Below are positions 8,317-21,151 of a stretch of 64,000 nt of DNA, one piece after another; positions within the stretch are counted from its first letter, which is position 1; each line of letters starts with the position of its first letter. The notes below the pieces were generated by a model. That model had not been told where the DNA came from. It did not search any database and was given only the letters and a program-made list of their open reading frames with translations. The position numbers and the translations under genes were made by a program. Source of the DNA: Deinococcus aquiradiocola. GTDB taxonomy: Bacteria; Deinococcota; Deinococci; Deinococcales; Deinococcaceae. Location of the stretch: positions 1-64,000 of the forward strand of contig NZ_BMOE01000003.1 of the NCBI RefSeq assembly GCF_014646915.1. Direction: 5' to 3'.

Positions 8317-9143
8317 GGGGCACTCCCGGCGTCCGTTTCGGGATCGCTGGCGCGGCGGAAGCGGTGCGCGTACTGCGGGTCGTACAGGCGCGACGTGACG
8401 CTCAGGTCCTCGCCGAGCGCGCCGCCCACCAGCACCATGGTCGTGAGCGCCCACTCGCTGAGCGTCAGGCCGTCCAGCAGCGTCCCGAGCGTGGCGCGGT
8501 GCTGGCGTTCCTCCGGCTGCGAGACGCGCTGCACGAGCGCGGCGGGCGTTTCCGGCGGGTAGTGCGCGAGGAGTTCCTGCACCACCGTCTCCAGCTGTCG
8601 TCCCGACAGGAACACGCACATGGTCGCGCGGTGCGCGGCGAGCAGCCCGAGCGCCTCGCGTTCCGGGACGGGCGAGGCGCGCCCGCTGCCGCGCGTGATG
8701 ATGATCGTCTGCGACACGTCCGGCCGCGTCAGTTCGGCGTTCAGGGCGGCGGCGCACGCCGTGAAGCTCGACACGCCCGGAATCACCTCGAAGGGCAGGT
8801 CCAGGGTGCGCAGCAGGTCCATCTGCTCGGCCGTCGCGCCGTAGATGGCCGGGTCGCCCGAATGCAGCCGCGCGACGCTCCAGCCGTGCCGCAGGGCACG
8901 CGCGTACCAGTCGCGCTGCGCGTTCAGGTCGAGGGCGGCCGTGTTGACGGTCTGCACGCCGGGACGGCAGTGCTCCAGCACGGCTTCCGGCACGAGCGAC
9001 CCGGCGTACAGCACCACGTCCGCCGTCTGCAGGGCGCGTGCGCCGCGCAGCGTGATGAGGTCCGGCGCGCCGGGCCCGGCGCCGATGAACCACACCTTCG
9101 CGGTGCGGCCCGTGGGGGTGGGGTGGGGGGTGGGGGAAGTCAG
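8313..9143 (-). CDS. cobM: Precorrin-4 C11-methyltransferase (CobM/CbiF)
   Basis: SAM-dependent methylase acting at C11 of (cobalt-)precorrin-4. Diagnostic motifs are KVWFIGAGPGAPDLITLRGA, LHSGDPAIYGATAEQMDLL and EVIPGVSSFTACAAALNAEL. No ATG, GTG or TTG precedes the conserved start in a sensible place. A CTG at 9143 overlaps the cobI stop by 4 bp and sits 8 nt after AGAGAGG, giving 276 residues; an ATT six bases upstream or an internal GTG at VWFIGAG are alternatives. The start is therefore uncertain, but coupling to cobI favours CTG. The enzyme acts just before CbiG. Confidence 0.9.
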   Translation of the reverse strand: MTSPTPHPTPTGRTAKVWFIGAGPGAPDLITLRGARALQTADVVLYAGSLVPEAVLEHCRPGVQTVNTAALDLNAQRDWYARALRHGWSVARLHSGDPAIYGATAEQMDLLRTLDLPFEVIPGVSSFTACAAALNAELTRPDVSQTIIITRGSGRASPVPEREALGLLAAHRATMCVFLSGRQLETVVQELLAHYPPETPAALVQRVSQPEERQHRATLGTLLDGLTLSEWALTTMVLVGGALGEDLSVTSRLYDPQYAHRFRRASDPETDAGSAP

Positions 9144-9865
9144 GTGAATCGCCTCTCTTTGGGGGTCCGGACGAGCAGCACCGACAGGTAGCCGGGCCGC
9201 GTGAGGTCGGTGGGAAGGTGGGTCAGGGTGGGCAGCAGCCGCTGTTCGGGCAGCCCGAGGCGCGACGCGAGCGTGGCGTGCTCCGTGAGGTTCAGCTCCT
9301 GCAGCAGGGCCAGCACGGCAGGAAAGCGGTGCCCGATCTTCATGACGGCCACCACGTCGTGCGTGAGCAGGTCGCGGCGCAGGGCGTCCATGTCGTCCGG
9401 GCAGGGGAGGATCAGGGTGCGTTCCTTCTCCTCCCCCAGACTGAACTCGGTGAGGCTGGCCGCCGTGGCGTAACTGGTGATGCCGGGATGCGTGACGCGC
9501 ACCGAGTCCGGCATCACGGCCCGCAGCTGCGCGAGCAGGTAGCCGTACGTGCTGTACGTCATGCTGTCCCCGATCGTCAGGTACGCGACGGTGCGGCCCG
9601 CGCGCAGTTCGCCCGCGATCTCCTGCGCGAGCGTACGGTAGTGCGTCTCGATGCGGGCGTCGTCGCCGTCCATCAGGAACAGCACCTCGCGCACGCGGGC
9701 CGGGTCGAGGTCCAGGCCCGCGAGCATCGCGAGCGCGACGGACGACCCGGACACCTGCGAGCGCGGCGCGTACACGAGGTCCGCGCCCTGCAGGTCCTGC
9801 CACGCCGCGACGCTCAGCGAGCCGGGCGTGACGCCCACGCCCACGCCGATGAAGCGGCCCGTCAC
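9140..9865 (-). CDS. cobI: Precorrin-2 C20-methyltransferase (CobI/CbiL)
   Basis: A 241-residue SAM-dependent methylase, the first committed step after precorrin-2 or its cobalt form. The start RFIGVGVGVTPGSLSVAAWQ is the nucleotide-binding loop; TIGDSMTYSTYGYLLAQL and THPGITSYATAASL are the conserved CobI signatures. GTG at 9865 overlaps the cbiD stop. CobI (metal-free substrate) and CbiL (cobalt substrate) are not separable by eye; a CbiX chelatase in the same operon would supply the cobalt form. Confidence 0.92.
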   Translation of the reverse strand: MTGRFIGVGVGVTPGSLSVAAWQDLQGADLVYAPRSQVSGSSVALAMLAGLDLDPARVREVLFLMDGDDARIETHYRTLAQEIAGELRAGRTVAYLTIGDSMTYSTYGYLLAQLRAVMPDSVRVTHPGITSYATAASLTEFSLGEEKERTLILPCPDDMDALRRDLLTHDVVAVMKIGHRFPAVLALLQELNLTEHATLASRLGLPEQRLLPTLTHLPTDLTRPGYLSVLLVRTPKERRFT

Positions 9866-10967
9866 GCGCCGAACCCCGTGTGGGCCGCGCCGAGCGCGCG
9901 GCCGTTCATGGCGAACAGGCGCACGCGCACCTCGCGCGCCCGGGGCACGCGGGCGTGCATGGTGGCGGCCACGCGCGACTCCACCGCCCTCCAGAAGTCC
10001 GGGTGGTCGTAGGTCATGGCGATCTCCTCCACGGTGTTCGCGCCGCGCATCCGGGCCGCGTCCTGCTGCCAGGGGCCGCTCACGGCCACGTCCGCCAGGG
10101 CGTTCATGGCCATGCCGCTGCGCTGCGAGTGCGTGTCCCAGTCGCCGTTCAGCACCTTGGCGAGCTTGGCGGGGTGGCCCGCCACGAGCAGCAGCGGCAG
10201 CTCCTGCTGCCGTTCGTTCAGGCACGTCTGCGCGGCGTCCAGCGAGAAGCCCACGAAGTTCGAGATCTGGATGATCTGCCGGTCACCCACGCCCAGCGAC
10301 CGCGCGAAGTCCCGCCCGAGCCGTCCGGGCGTGAAGGCCATCACGTCCGGCTGCACGCCCAGCGCGACGCGCACGTACACCTCCACGGACGCCATGTACG
10401 CTTCCAGGCTCATCGGTTCCACGATGCCGGTCGTGCCGAGGATGCTGATGCCGCCCAGAATGCCGAGCTTCGGGTTGAAGGTCCGGCGCGCGATGCGTTC
10501 GCCGTCCACGCAGCCGACCGTCACGTCGTACCCGGCCGCGTCGCCCGTCAGGTCCTCGACCGCCTGACGCAGCATTCGGCGCGGCACGGGGTTGATGGCC
10601 GCCTCCCCGATGGCGACCTGCAGGCCGGGCGCGGTGACGGTGCCGACCCCCTCGCCTGCGAGGCAGCGGACGGGGCCGCCCGCGTTCGGGGTGACGTGCG
10701 CCCAGATGGTCGCGCCGTGCGTGGCGTCCGGGTCGTCCCCGCCGTCCTTGAGGACGCTGGCGCGCGCGCCCGTTCCGTCCAGGGCGGCGTCCTGCACCGG
10801 GACGGCCAGCACGTGCTCCCCGTCCGGGAGCGGCACGTCCACCTCGCGCAGCGTCTCGCCGTGCAGCAGCAGGTGCAGCGCGGCGCGGGCGGCGGCGGCC
10901 GCGCAGGTGCCGGTGGTCCGGCCGCGCCGCAGGCCGTTCCCGGCAGGGACCGTGAGATCGAAGCGCT

Positions 10968-10971
<4 letters not shown>
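9862..10971 (-). CDS. cbiD: Cobalt-precorrin-5B C1-methyltransferase
   Basis: A 369-residue CbiD, the C1 methylase special to the oxygen-independent pathway (it replaces CobF). Recognised from [19 protein letters not shown] near the start, [36 protein letters not shown] and the C-terminal [12 protein letters not shown] stretch. The start is a TTG at 10971 overlapping the stop of the cbiX-cbiC gene. Length is normal for CbiD. With cbiG it is the strongest sign that ring synthesis does not use the aerobic CobG route. Confidence 0.93.
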
Positions 10972-12571
<1,600 letters not shown>

Positions 12572-12575
<4 letters not shown>

Positions 12576-13282
12576 GCCGTCCCGCCGGGCAGCGCGCCGG
12601 ATTCGGGCGAGTCGAGCTGGCTGGGGAACGCCTGCGGCGCGCGGATCAGCATGATGGACAGGTCCGAGAACGCCTGCGTGCATTCGTCCAGGCGGCCCGC
12701 CCAGGCCGCGTCGCGCTGCGTGAGGGCCTCCCAGACCTCCACCTGACGGTCCGGGGCCACGCCGTGCTGCAGGCAGTGCGCGGCGACGTCCCTGGGCATG
12801 AAGTCCCAGGGGCGCGGGATCACGATGGCGTTCCGGCCGTCCTGCAGCGCGTGGATGAGGTGCGTCTTGAAGGGCTGCACGTCGCCGCGCCGGTGGAAGG
12901 TCAGGAAGGTCGTCTCGTCGAAGCACACCCGGCCCCGGCTCGCGAGGATCTGCGCGCTGGAGATGCCGGGCACGGTGTCCACCCGTTCACCGCACGCGAG
13001 TTCCACGCGCTCCAGGAACTGGAAGCCGGAGAAGTGCACGTCGCCCATGAACGCCACCACGCAGCGCTTCCCGGCGTGGTGCAGGGCCGCGACTTCCGCG
13101 AGGCGCTGCGTCTGGTCGCGGTACCCCATGCCGATCCGGACGGCGTCCGGGCGGATGAGGGGCGCGACGAGGTCGAGGACGGTGTCGAAGCCCGCCACGA
13201 CCTCCGCGTCCGTGATGAGGTGACGGCCGAGCGACGTGAGGTAGTCGAGGCTGCCGGGACCGATGCCGATACAGGTGATCAT
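12572..13282 (-). CDS. cbiE: Cobalt-precorrin-7 C5-methyltransferase (CbiE)
   Basis: A 236-residue methylase of the CbiE type (the N-terminal half of CobL). It starts [19 protein letters not shown] and has [19 protein letters not shown] and [17 protein letters not shown]. The partner decarboxylase/C15 methylase CbiT is not fused and was not found in the window, so that activity must be encoded elsewhere or be supplied otherwise. ATG at 13282 overlaps the stop of the upstream chelatase gene (ATGA). Confidence 0.88.
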
Positions 13283-15144
13283 GAATGCTCCATTCGGGCG
13301 GGGTCCGCGTGCGTGGCGGCCCCGCCGGTGTGTGTGGTGTGGTCCGGGTGCAGGGGGTGCAGGTCGGCGCCGAGGGCCGAGGCGAGCGGCGCGGCGCGCC
13401 CGAGGGAGTGAGGGCCGAGTTCCGTGTCGATGACGGTCAGGGCGACACCCAGGTGGCTGGCCACGTCCCGCAGGTGGGTGGCCGCGCCGAGCGAGTCCTG
13501 CCAGGGGTCCTGGCCGCCCGGCAGGGGGACGTTCGCGCGCCCGTCCGTGAAGAGCGCCACGCTCCCGCCGGGAGGGGAGAGGTCCTGCAGCAGGTCCGCC
13601 GCGAGCGTGAGGGCCTGCGCGAGCGGCGTGCGCCCGCCGGTCGGCAGGAACTCCAGGGCCGCGCGCGCCTGTCCGTGCTGCGCCGTGGGCGGGCACAGCA
13701 GTTCGGCGCCCGCGCCCCGGAACGCCACCACGGCTGCCCGTTCGCCGGACGTGAGGGCGGCGAGCAGCGACAGGGCGGCGCCCTTCACGGCCCGCATGCG
13801 TTCGCCCTGCGCGTGCGAACCGCTCGCGTCGATCAGCAGCAGCAGCAGGCGTCCGCCGACCTCCTCGCGGACCCGGCCGCGCAGTGCGTCCCGCGTGAGG
13901 GCGGGGCGGCCCGAGCGGGCGAGCGCGGCGTGCAGGCTGGCGCGCACGTCCAGTTCGCGCGGTTCGGGGTCCGGGACGCTCCGCACGGTGCGTCCGCGCG
14001 CCGTGTCGCCCGTGGGGGCGCTGCTCAGCGCGAGGCGGCCGGTGTGCCGTTCGGCGGCCCGCACGGCGAGGTCCGGTGCGTCCTGGGCGAGCGGCGCGAA
14101 CACCCGCTCGTCTGGCCCCTGCGCGAGCGGTTCCGGGCTGTCGTCCGGCGGGAGCGGATCACGCTGGCCCGGCGATGGAAGCGTCTCGTTCGGGGTCTCC
14201 TGCGGCGCCTGCGGGGGGGGCGGTGATGGTGGTGGCGGCGGTGGCGGGCGCAGGGCGGGCGGCGGCACGCTGCCGGACGGCAGGCGGTGAGCGAGCACCA
14301 GCGGCAGCACCGCGTCCACGTCCTCCCCGCTCACCTCCCCCCGCAGGTGCAGCGCCGCGTGCGCCCGCGCCGCACGCACGAGCGCCAGGTCCGCGCGCAG
14401 CGACGTCACCCCGTGACGGCACACGTCCTCCGCCACGCGCGTGAGCAGCACGTCCGGCACGGTCACGCCGCCCATTGCCGCGCGCGCCGCCGCCACCTGC
14501 GCCGCCAGCTCCTCCTGCGCCCGCGCCCACCCGGCCCGGAAGGCGTGCGGGTCCGCGTCGAAGGCGAGTCGGCGCGCCAGCACCTCGCGCCGCACGCTCA
14601 CCTCGTCCGGCGCGCGCACCTCCACCGTCAGCGCGAAACGGTCGAGCAGCTGCGGCCGCAGCGCCCCCTCCTCGGGATTCATGCTGCCCAGCAGCACGAA
14701 CCGCGCCGCGTGAGCCTCGCTGAACCCCTCGCGCTCCAGCACGTTCACGCCGCTCGCCGCCACGTCCAGCAGCGCGTCGATCAGGTGCGCGGGCAGCAGG
14801 TTCACCTCGTCCACGTACAGCACGCCGCCGTGCGCCCGCGTGAGCAGACCCGGCTTCAGGGCGCTCTCGCCCCGCAGGGCGCGCTCCAGGTCCAGGCCGC
14901 CCAGCAGGCGGTCCTCGGTCGCCCCGACCGGCAGGTTCACGAACGGCGACCCGGCGGGCAGCAGTTCGGCCAGGGCGCGGGCCGCCGTGCTCTTCGCGGC
15001 GCCCTTGTCGCCGCGCAGCAGCACGCCCAGCGACGGGTCGGCGGCGCACAGCAGCAGCGCGAGCCGCAGCGTCTCCTGCCCCACCAGCGCCGCGAACGGG
15101 TAGAGCGGCGGCCGGTGCGCCGACTGTGCTGACGGCGGCGTCAC
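13279..15144 (-). CDS. ChlI/ChlD-type AAA and VWA chelatase subunit, probable CobN partner
   Basis: A 621-residue protein joining an N-terminal AAA+ ATPase of the magnesium-chelatase I type to a C-terminal VWA domain of the D type. The P-loop is GDKGAAKST (45-53), with alanine in place of the usual glycine before the lysine; [20 protein letters not shown] is the Walker B region and [20 protein letters not shown] the sensor. A polyproline linker (about residues 290-320) precedes the VWA domain, whose MIDAS motif DASGS lies near residue 445. It would use ATP to drive metal insertion by CobN, replacing CobS and CobT. GTG at 15144 overlaps the cobN stop. Confidence 0.85.
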   Translation of the reverse strand: MTPPSAQSAHRPPLYPFAALVGQETLRLALLLCAADPSLGVLLRGDKGAAKSTAARALAELLPAGSPFVNLPVGATEDRLLGGLDLERALRGESALKPGLLTRAHGGVLYVDEVNLLPAHLIDALLDVAASGVNVLEREGFSEAHAARFVLLGSMNPEEGALRPQLLDRFALTVEVRAPDEVSVRREVLARRLAFDADPHAFRAGWARAQEELAAQVAAARAAMGGVTVPDVLLTRVAEDVCRHGVTSLRADLALVRAARAHAALHLRGEVSGEDVDAVLPLVLAHRLPSGSVPPPALRPPPPPPPSPPPPQAPQETPNETLPSPGQRDPLPPDDSPEPLAQGPDERVFAPLAQDAPDLAVRAAERHTGRLALSSAPTGDTARGRTVRSVPDPEPRELDVRASLHAALARSGRPALTRDALRGRVREEVGGRLLLLLIDASGSHAQGERMRAVKGAALSLLAALTSGERAAVVAFRGAGAELLCPPTAQHGQARAALEFLPTGGRTPLAQALTLAADLLQDLSPPGGSVALFTDGRANVPLPGGQDPWQDSLGAATHLRDVASHLGVALTVIDTELGPHSLGRAAPLASALGADLHPLHPDHTTHTGGAATHADPARMEHS

Positions 15145-18100
15145 GGCGTCACCCCGCGCGCCCGGCCCGTCTCGCCTCTTGCCTCCAGCAGCGTCTCGCT
15201 GTCCAGCAGCACGTCCCGCAGCGCCTGCAGCGTGCCCGGGTCCGGCTGCTCCCACAGGCCGCGCTCGGCGGCCTCCAGCAGGCGTCCGGCGACCGCACCG
15301 AGCGCCCAGGGGTTGCTCTCCTCCAGAAAGGCGCGCGTGACGCTGTCCAGCGCGTACGTACGCGCGAGGTCCTCGTACACGAAGTCCGGCGCGACGTGCG
15401 CGGTCGCGTCATACCCGAAGATGTAGTCGACGGTGGCCGCCAGTTCCAGCCCGCCCTTGTACCCGTGCCGCCGGATGCCCTCCAGCCACTTGGGATTCAC
15501 GACGCGTGACCGGTGCACGCGCAGCGTCTCCTCGCGCAGGTCACGCACGGCGGGCGACTCGGGCCGCGACGTGTCCCCGAAGTACGTGGACGGCTGCGCG
15601 CCCGTGAGAGACCGGATGGTGGCGATCATGCCGCCGTGGAACTGCAGGTAGTCGTCGCTGTCGAAGATGTCGTGCTCGCGGTTGTCCTGGTTGTGCAGCG
15701 CCACCTGCACGGTCCGCAGGCGCGCGGCGAACACCTCGCGGGCGGGCGTGCCGCTCCCGGCGCGCGTGTACGCGTACCCGCCCCACTCCAGGAAGGCGCG
15801 CGCGAAGTCCGCGTCGTCCTGCCAGTGGCCCGTCTCGATCAGCGGCAGGATGCCCGCCCCGTAACTGCCGGGCTTCGCGCCGAACACCCGGTAGCGGGCC
15901 TCCTGCTCGCGCTCGTCGAGGGGGCGTTCGTCCGGCACGGCGAGTTCCGCGAGGTAGTGCTTGCGCGGGAAGTTCAGTTCCGGGTCCTCGTCCAGGCCCG
16001 TCACGAGCGTCACGGCGTCGTCCAGCAGGTCGATCAGGTGAGGGAACGCGTCCCGGAAGAACCCGGAGATGCGCAGCGTCACGTCGACGCGCGGCCGACC
16101 GAGTTCCGCGAGCGGAACGACCTCCACGCCCTCCAGTCGCCGCGACGTGCCGCTCCAGACGGGCCGCACGCCGAGCAGCGCGAGCGCCTGCGCCACGTCG
16201 TCCCCGTGCGTGCGCATCTGCGCGGTGCCCCACGCGGACAGGCCCACCATTTCCGGCACCTGACCGTGCTCCCGCCGGTAGCGGTCCACCGTCTCCCGCG
16301 CGAGCGCCTGCCCGACCGTCCACGCCGCCTGGGACGGCAGGGCGCGCGGGTCCACCGCATAGAAGTTGCGTCCGGTCGGCAGGATGTGCGCCATGCCGCG
16401 CGTCGGCGCGCCGGACGGCCCGGCCGGCACGTACCGGCCTTCCAGCGCGTCCAGCGTGTGCCGCACCTCGGCGTCCACCGCCTCGAGGTTGGGGACGAGC
16501 GTGCCGCACACGAAGTCCAGCACCGCCGCCACGTCCGCACTGTGCAGGCCCAGCACGGCCCGCTGCGCGTCGTCCGCGCGGCCCGGCAGGAAGCCGTCTT
16601 CTTCCAGGCGCGCCATGAGGTCCAGGCTCAGGGCGTCCAGGCGTTCCAGCACGTCCGCGTGCGCGTGGCACGTCACGCCGCGCACGTCTGCGGGCGCGGG
16701 GAGGCGCTCGCCGGGCCGCGCGAGCAGCGCCGCGAGCTCGAAGCCGAACGCCGACGCGAGCGACGCCTGCAGGCCCGGCACGCCCGCGTTCGGGAGGCGC
16801 GTCAGGGCGCGCAGCATGTCCGGCAGGGGCGGCATCTGCCCCAGCACGTGCAGCCCGTCCCGGATCTGCGCGAGGCCCAGTTCGCACAGGTACCCGTCCA
16901 GGTCTTCGAGCAGGTGCGCGACGCCGCTGCCGTCCATCTCGGCCAGCGTGACCGGCACGCCCTCCGGCGTGAGTTCGTCGTCCCACTCGTGCTTGTGGTC
17001 GCCGTGGTCGGCGCTCAGCATGCCTTTCAGGTCGAGGTCCGCCTGCAGGTTCGTCTCGCGGATCAGGTCCCAGATCTGGCCCTGCAGCAGCGGCAGCTTG
17101 CCGGGGTCGAGCTTCTCGACGGCGTAGTACTCGTTCACGAGCGCGTTCAGTTCGCTGAGCGGCCCGTACGTCTCGGCGCTCGTCATGGGCGGCGTCAGGT
17201 GATCCACCACCACCGCGTGCGCCCGGCGTTTCGCCTGCGAGCCCTCGCCGGGATCGTTCACGATGAAGGGGTACACGAGCGGCGTGTCGGTGAGCAGCAG
17301 GTCCGGGAAGCACTCGCGGGACAGGCCGACGCCCTTGCCGGGCAGCCACTCCAGCGTGCCGTGCTTGCCGACGTGCACGACGGCGTGCGCGCCCCACCCG
17401 CCCTCGCTGCGCGGCGAGGTCAGCCAGCGGTAGAAGGCCGCGTAGTGATGCGTGGGCGGCAGGTCCGGCTGGTGGTAGATGGCGTCCGGGTCCATGCCGT
17501 ACCCGCGCGGGGGCTGCAGCGCCACGAGCGCGTTCCCGAGCTCCATCGCCGCGAAGTGGTGGTGCTGCGCGTCCCCCCACGGTTCCGTCAGTCCGGCCGG
17601 GACGGGCGTGCCCGCCACGAGCTTGCGGTCGATGCGTGACCGGCCCGCCCGGACGCTCGGCCCGAGCGCGAGCGCCTCGCCCCACTGGTCGTTCATGCGC
17701 TGCCGGGGCGCGTCCGGCAGGGACCGGTGCCACTTCAGGTACTCGGCCCGGCCGTACCGGTACGCGCGGGCCGGATCGAGCGGGTGCGCGTCGTCGTACG
17801 TGCCGCGCGACAGCAGGTCGTGCATCAGCGTGTCGCTGTGCGCGGGCAGGTCCGGCAGGCGGTAACCGCGGCCCTTCATGGCGCGCAGCAGGTTCAGCAG
17901 GCTGGCGGGCGCGTCGAGCCCCACCGCGTTCCCGACCGACGCGGCCTTCGCGCCGGAATTCGTGAACACGAACGCCACCCGCTTGTCCGTGTTCGGCAGG
18001 TGCCGCAACTCCGCCTGCCGCGCCGCGATGCCCGCCACGCGCGCCGCGCGCTCCGCGTCCGGCACGTACACCACGCCGTCCGGCGTGGACTCCTTGAAGG

Positions 18101-19517
18101 ACAGCGGGACCGTCACGATCCGCCCGTCGAACTCCGGGATGGCGACGTTCATGGCGGTGTCCAGCGGGTTCAGGCCACGGCTCGACAGTGCCCACGCGCC
18201 GCGCGCCATGCCGCTCGCGACCGCCTGGATCACCGGCACGCCCAGCCGTTCGAGCGCCGTGACGTTCCCGCCCGACAGCGTCACCCCGCCCGCGTTCACG
18301 TCGCCCAGCGCGAACGACAGCGTGCTGACGAGCGCGTCCACCCGGCCCAGCATCGGTGCGAGCGCCAGCGGGAAGCCGTCCTCCTGCGCCTTGAGGCTCG
18401 ACGTGAACACCGCGAGCGCGTTCACGCCTGCCGCGTCCAGCGCGTCCAGCAGCACGTCCACGAAGGCCGTGTTGCCGCTCAGCAGGTGCGCGCGGTAGAA
18501 GAGCACGCCCACCGTGGGCCGTCCCGGCGTCGCCTGACGCGCCCAGTCTTCCAGCGTCGCGCCGTCCAGCGCGGGCAGGTACACGCCGTGCTCCGGCGTG
18601 ACGCGCGCCGCTTCGCTCCCGAAGGCCGTGAGCAGCGTCCGGTCCGACAGGGCGCGCAGGCCCTGCGCGAGGTTGCCGGGACCGCCGTGCATGAACGCCA
18701 GCGTCAGCGTCTCCAGCACGTCGAGCGGCACGTTCCCGGCCCGCGCGAACTCCGGGTCGAGTTCGCCGACGCCGCTCACCACCGCGAGATGCTGCCCGCG
18801 CGCGCGGGCATGCGCCTGCAGCGCCGCGAACCCCGGCAGGCCCGAAAGCGACCCGTGCACGCGCAGCACCACGACGGCCGCGCGGCCCAGCTCGCCGTCC
18901 AGCAGCAGCTGCATCGCTTCCGGCGTCCGTACCCGCTGCAGCGGGTGCGTGAACAGCGCCGGGAAGCCGGGCGGGAACTCCTCGCGCGCCCGGCTCAGGG
19001 CGAGCAGGTCCGTGTCCGCGTGCGACAGCACCGCGATCCCCGACAGGTCCGCCTGCTCCGCCGGGACGGGCGCCGCCGCGTCCTCCTGCGGCGCGCGGTA
19101 CTCCCAGTCGTAGAAGTTGAAGACGTACTCCGACAGGTCCGGCGGCGGCACCAGGAAGCGGTCGGCGGCGATCATGCTCTCGATGTAGTCGTAGATCAGG
19201 CCCACCTGCCACTCGGTGTTCACGCTGTGGAACCACACGCTGCGCCCGTCGAACACCAGCGACGCCACGTTCGCGAGCGTGCACGGCCCCAGGCAGCCCG
19301 CCCGCGTCAGGTGCACCTGATTCCTCAGGCGGCGCGACACCCATTCGTTCTTGTACGCGTCCACCGGCAGCGGCGCGTACCCGCGGTCCGTGTGACCGCA
19401 GCAGCAGCCGGAATAGCAGTACGACAGGTGACCGCGCCGCTGCACGATGTTCACGGTGCGGCCGTCGGCACGCGTGACCTTCTGGCGGTGCAGGGCCGCG
19501 CCCTGACCCTCAGTCAC
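15141..19517 (-). CDS. cobN: Cobaltochelatase subunit CobN with N-terminal Fe-S domain
   Basis: A 1458-residue chelatase large subunit that inserts cobalt into the corrin ring. Typical CobN/BchH motifs include the [15 protein letters not shown] stretch, [21 protein letters not shown] and [13 protein letters not shown]. Residues 1-125 form an extra domain: C34, C38-C40, C75 and C79 (CYSGCCCG and GCLGPC) match thioredoxin-like [2Fe-2S] ferredoxins. GTG at 19517 was chosen because it overlaps the stop of a short leader ORF; an open frame continues upstream to 19622 but runs into the riboswitch. First large gene of the operon. Confidence 0.92.
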   Translation of the reverse strand: MTEGQGAALHRQKVTRADGRTVNIVQRRGHLSYCYSGCCCGHTDRGYAPLPVDAYKNEWVSRRLRNQVHLTRAGCLGPCTLANVASLVFDGRSVWFHSVNTEWQVGLIYDYIESMIAADRFLVPPPDLSEYVFNFYDWEYRAPQEDAAAPVPAEQADLSGIAVLSHADTDLLALSRAREEFPPGFPALFTHPLQRVRTPEAMQLLLDGELGRAAVVVLRVHGSLSGLPGFAALQAHARARGQHLAVVSGVGELDPEFARAGNVPLDVLETLTLAFMHGGPGNLAQGLRALSDRTLLTAFGSEAARVTPEHGVYLPALDGATLEDWARQATPGRPTVGVLFYRAHLLSGNTAFVDVLLDALDAAGVNALAVFTSSLKAQEDGFPLALAPMLGRVDALVSTLSFALGDVNAGGVTLSGGNVTALERLGVPVIQAVASGMARGAWALSSRGLNPLDTAMNVAIPEFDGRIVTVPLSFKESTPDGVVYVPDAERAARVAGIAARQAELRHLPNTDKRVAFVFTNSGAKAASVGNAVGLDAPASLLNLLRAMKGRGYRLPDLPAHSDTLMHDLLSRGTYDDAHPLDPARAYRYGRAEYLKWHRSLPDAPRQRMNDQWGEALALGPSVRAGRSRIDRKLVAGTPVPAGLTEPWGDAQHHHFAAMELGNALVALQPPRGYGMDPDAIYHQPDLPPTHHYAAFYRWLTSPRSEGGWGAHAVVHVGKHGTLEWLPGKGVGLSRECFPDLLLTDTPLVYPFIVNDPGEGSQAKRRAHAVVVDHLTPPMTSAETYGPLSELNALVNEYYAVEKLDPGKLPLLQGQIWDLIRETNLQADLDLKGMLSADHGDHKHEWDDELTPEGVPVTLAEMDGSGVAHLLEDLDGYLCELGLAQIRDGLHVLGQMPPLPDMLRALTRLPNAGVPGLQASLASAFGFELAALLARPGERLPAPADVRGVTCHAHADVLERLDALSLDLMARLEEDGFLPGRADDAQRAVLGLHSADVAAVLDFVCGTLVPNLEAVDAEVRHTLDALEGRYVPAGPSGAPTRGMAHILPTGRNFYAVDPRALPSQAAWTVGQALARETVDRYRREHGQVPEMVGLSAWGTAQMRTHGDDVAQALALLGVRPVWSGTSRRLEGVEVVPLAELGRPRVDVTLRISGFFRDAFPHLIDLLDDAVTLVTGLDEDPELNFPRKHYLAELAVPDERPLDEREQEARYRVFGAKPGSYGAGILPLIETGHWQDDADFARAFLEWGGYAYTRAGSGTPAREVFAARLRTVQVALHNQDNREHDIFDSDDYLQFHGGMIATIRSLTGAQPSTYFGDTSRPESPAVRDLREETLRVHRSRVVNPKWLEGIRRHGYKGGLELAATVDYIFGYDATAHVAPDFVYEDLARTYALDSVTRAFLEESNPWALGAVAGRLLEAAERGLWEQPDPGTLQALRDVLLDSETLLEARGETGRARGVTP

Positions 19518-19588
19518 GGGCGCACCGCACGGCGAACAGGGCGAGGGAAGATGCCGGGATACGGCAGGACGGCAAGAGACAGGTTCAC
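19514..19588 (-). CDS. 24-codon leader ORF coupled to cobN
   Basis: A short ORF starts with GTG at 19588, six bases after AGGGGGA, the best ribosome binding site in this leader. It reads [15 protein letters not shown] and ends RAVRP. Its TGA overlaps the cobN GTG by 4 bp, the same arrangement as nearly every other junction in this operon. cobN itself has no good ribosome binding site, so translation probably enters here and passes on by coupling. The peptide matches no family I know. It could be only a translation relay below the riboswitch, and conservation in relatives would decide. Confidence 0.55.
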   Translation of the reverse strand: MNLSLAVLPYPGIFPRPVRRAVRP

Positions 19589-19629
19589 GGCGGGTCCCCC
19601 TTTCAGCGAGAGGTGCCCCCACACGGGGG

Positions 19630-19786
19630 CGGACCTGGCAGGCATTCGGGCTCGGGCGGGACGCTTGTCAGGTCCAGACCACACCGTTGCGGAACAGCGC
19701 CGGACTCACACCGGACTTCCCCACTTTAAGCCCGGTCTATGGTGCGCCCACACGGGCACGGCGACTCGGGCACCAGGCTGCCCGAG
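19630..19786 (-). promoter_or_regulatory. Cobalamin riboswitch upstream of cobN
   Basis: Read on the minus strand, the leader contains GGGAAGTCCGGTGTGAGTCC, then CTGTTCCGCAACGGTG, and finally GAGCCCGAATGCCTGCC, the B12-box region. These match the conserved core and B12 box of cobalamin riboswitches in order. A hairpin CTCGGGC...GCCCGAG lies at 19765-19786. Downstream, GCCCCC and GGGGGC (19614-19630) form a short hairpin next to the ribosome binding site of the leader ORF, so control may be by translation. A promoter -10 like TATGCT lies at about 19785-19790. It would lower expression of the whole operon when B12 is plentiful. Confidence 0.85.
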
Positions 19787-19817
19787 CATAGCAAACGAAA
19801 AGCTGTGTACACTCACG

Positions 19818-19990
19818 GACGGTCCCGCGCCCCAGCGGCCGGACCCAGCGAGAACAGAGGGAAGTCCGGTCACGCCTGCACGTCAGGTTCAGTCCGGCAC
19901 GGTCGCGCCACGGTCACAGTCCGGTCGCTCACTCGCCGCCACGCGCCCCGCAAGGGCGCTCCGCCCCCGCGCCAGGGGCAGTCGAGCACC
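19818..19990 (+). promoter_or_regulatory. Second cobalamin-riboswitch-like leader, upstream of the permease
   Basis: The plus-strand leader of the nickel/cobalt permease contains GAGGGAAGTCCGGT, then AGTCCGGCACGGTCGCG and CCACGGTCACAG, in the order of the conserved riboswitch core. A GGTCC-GGACC pairing precedes it. A clear B12 box (CCTGCC type) is not seen before the gene start, so this is a divergent or shortened member. The two leaders stand back to back with the promoters between them. Confidence 0.5.
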
Positions 19991-20025
19991 GGCTCTGCTG
20001 CCGCGCCCCACCGTCAGGAGCCGTC

Positions 20026-21036
<1,011 letters not shown>

Positions 21037-21151
21037 AAGGGACGGCACGCCCCGAACCCTGAGCAGGACGCGCACGTCCCGTCTGCAATCCGTTCTGTGG
21101 GGAAGGCGGGCGGGTCCAGTGTCTCCAGTCCGGGACTTCCAGGGCCGGGGC

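Noticed and set aside
15004..15012. The ChlID P-loop alanine (GDKGAAKST) as an inactivating change
   Set aside because: Related chelatase subunits of this fused type may use AKS in place of GKS, so the change alone is not good evidence of inactivity.
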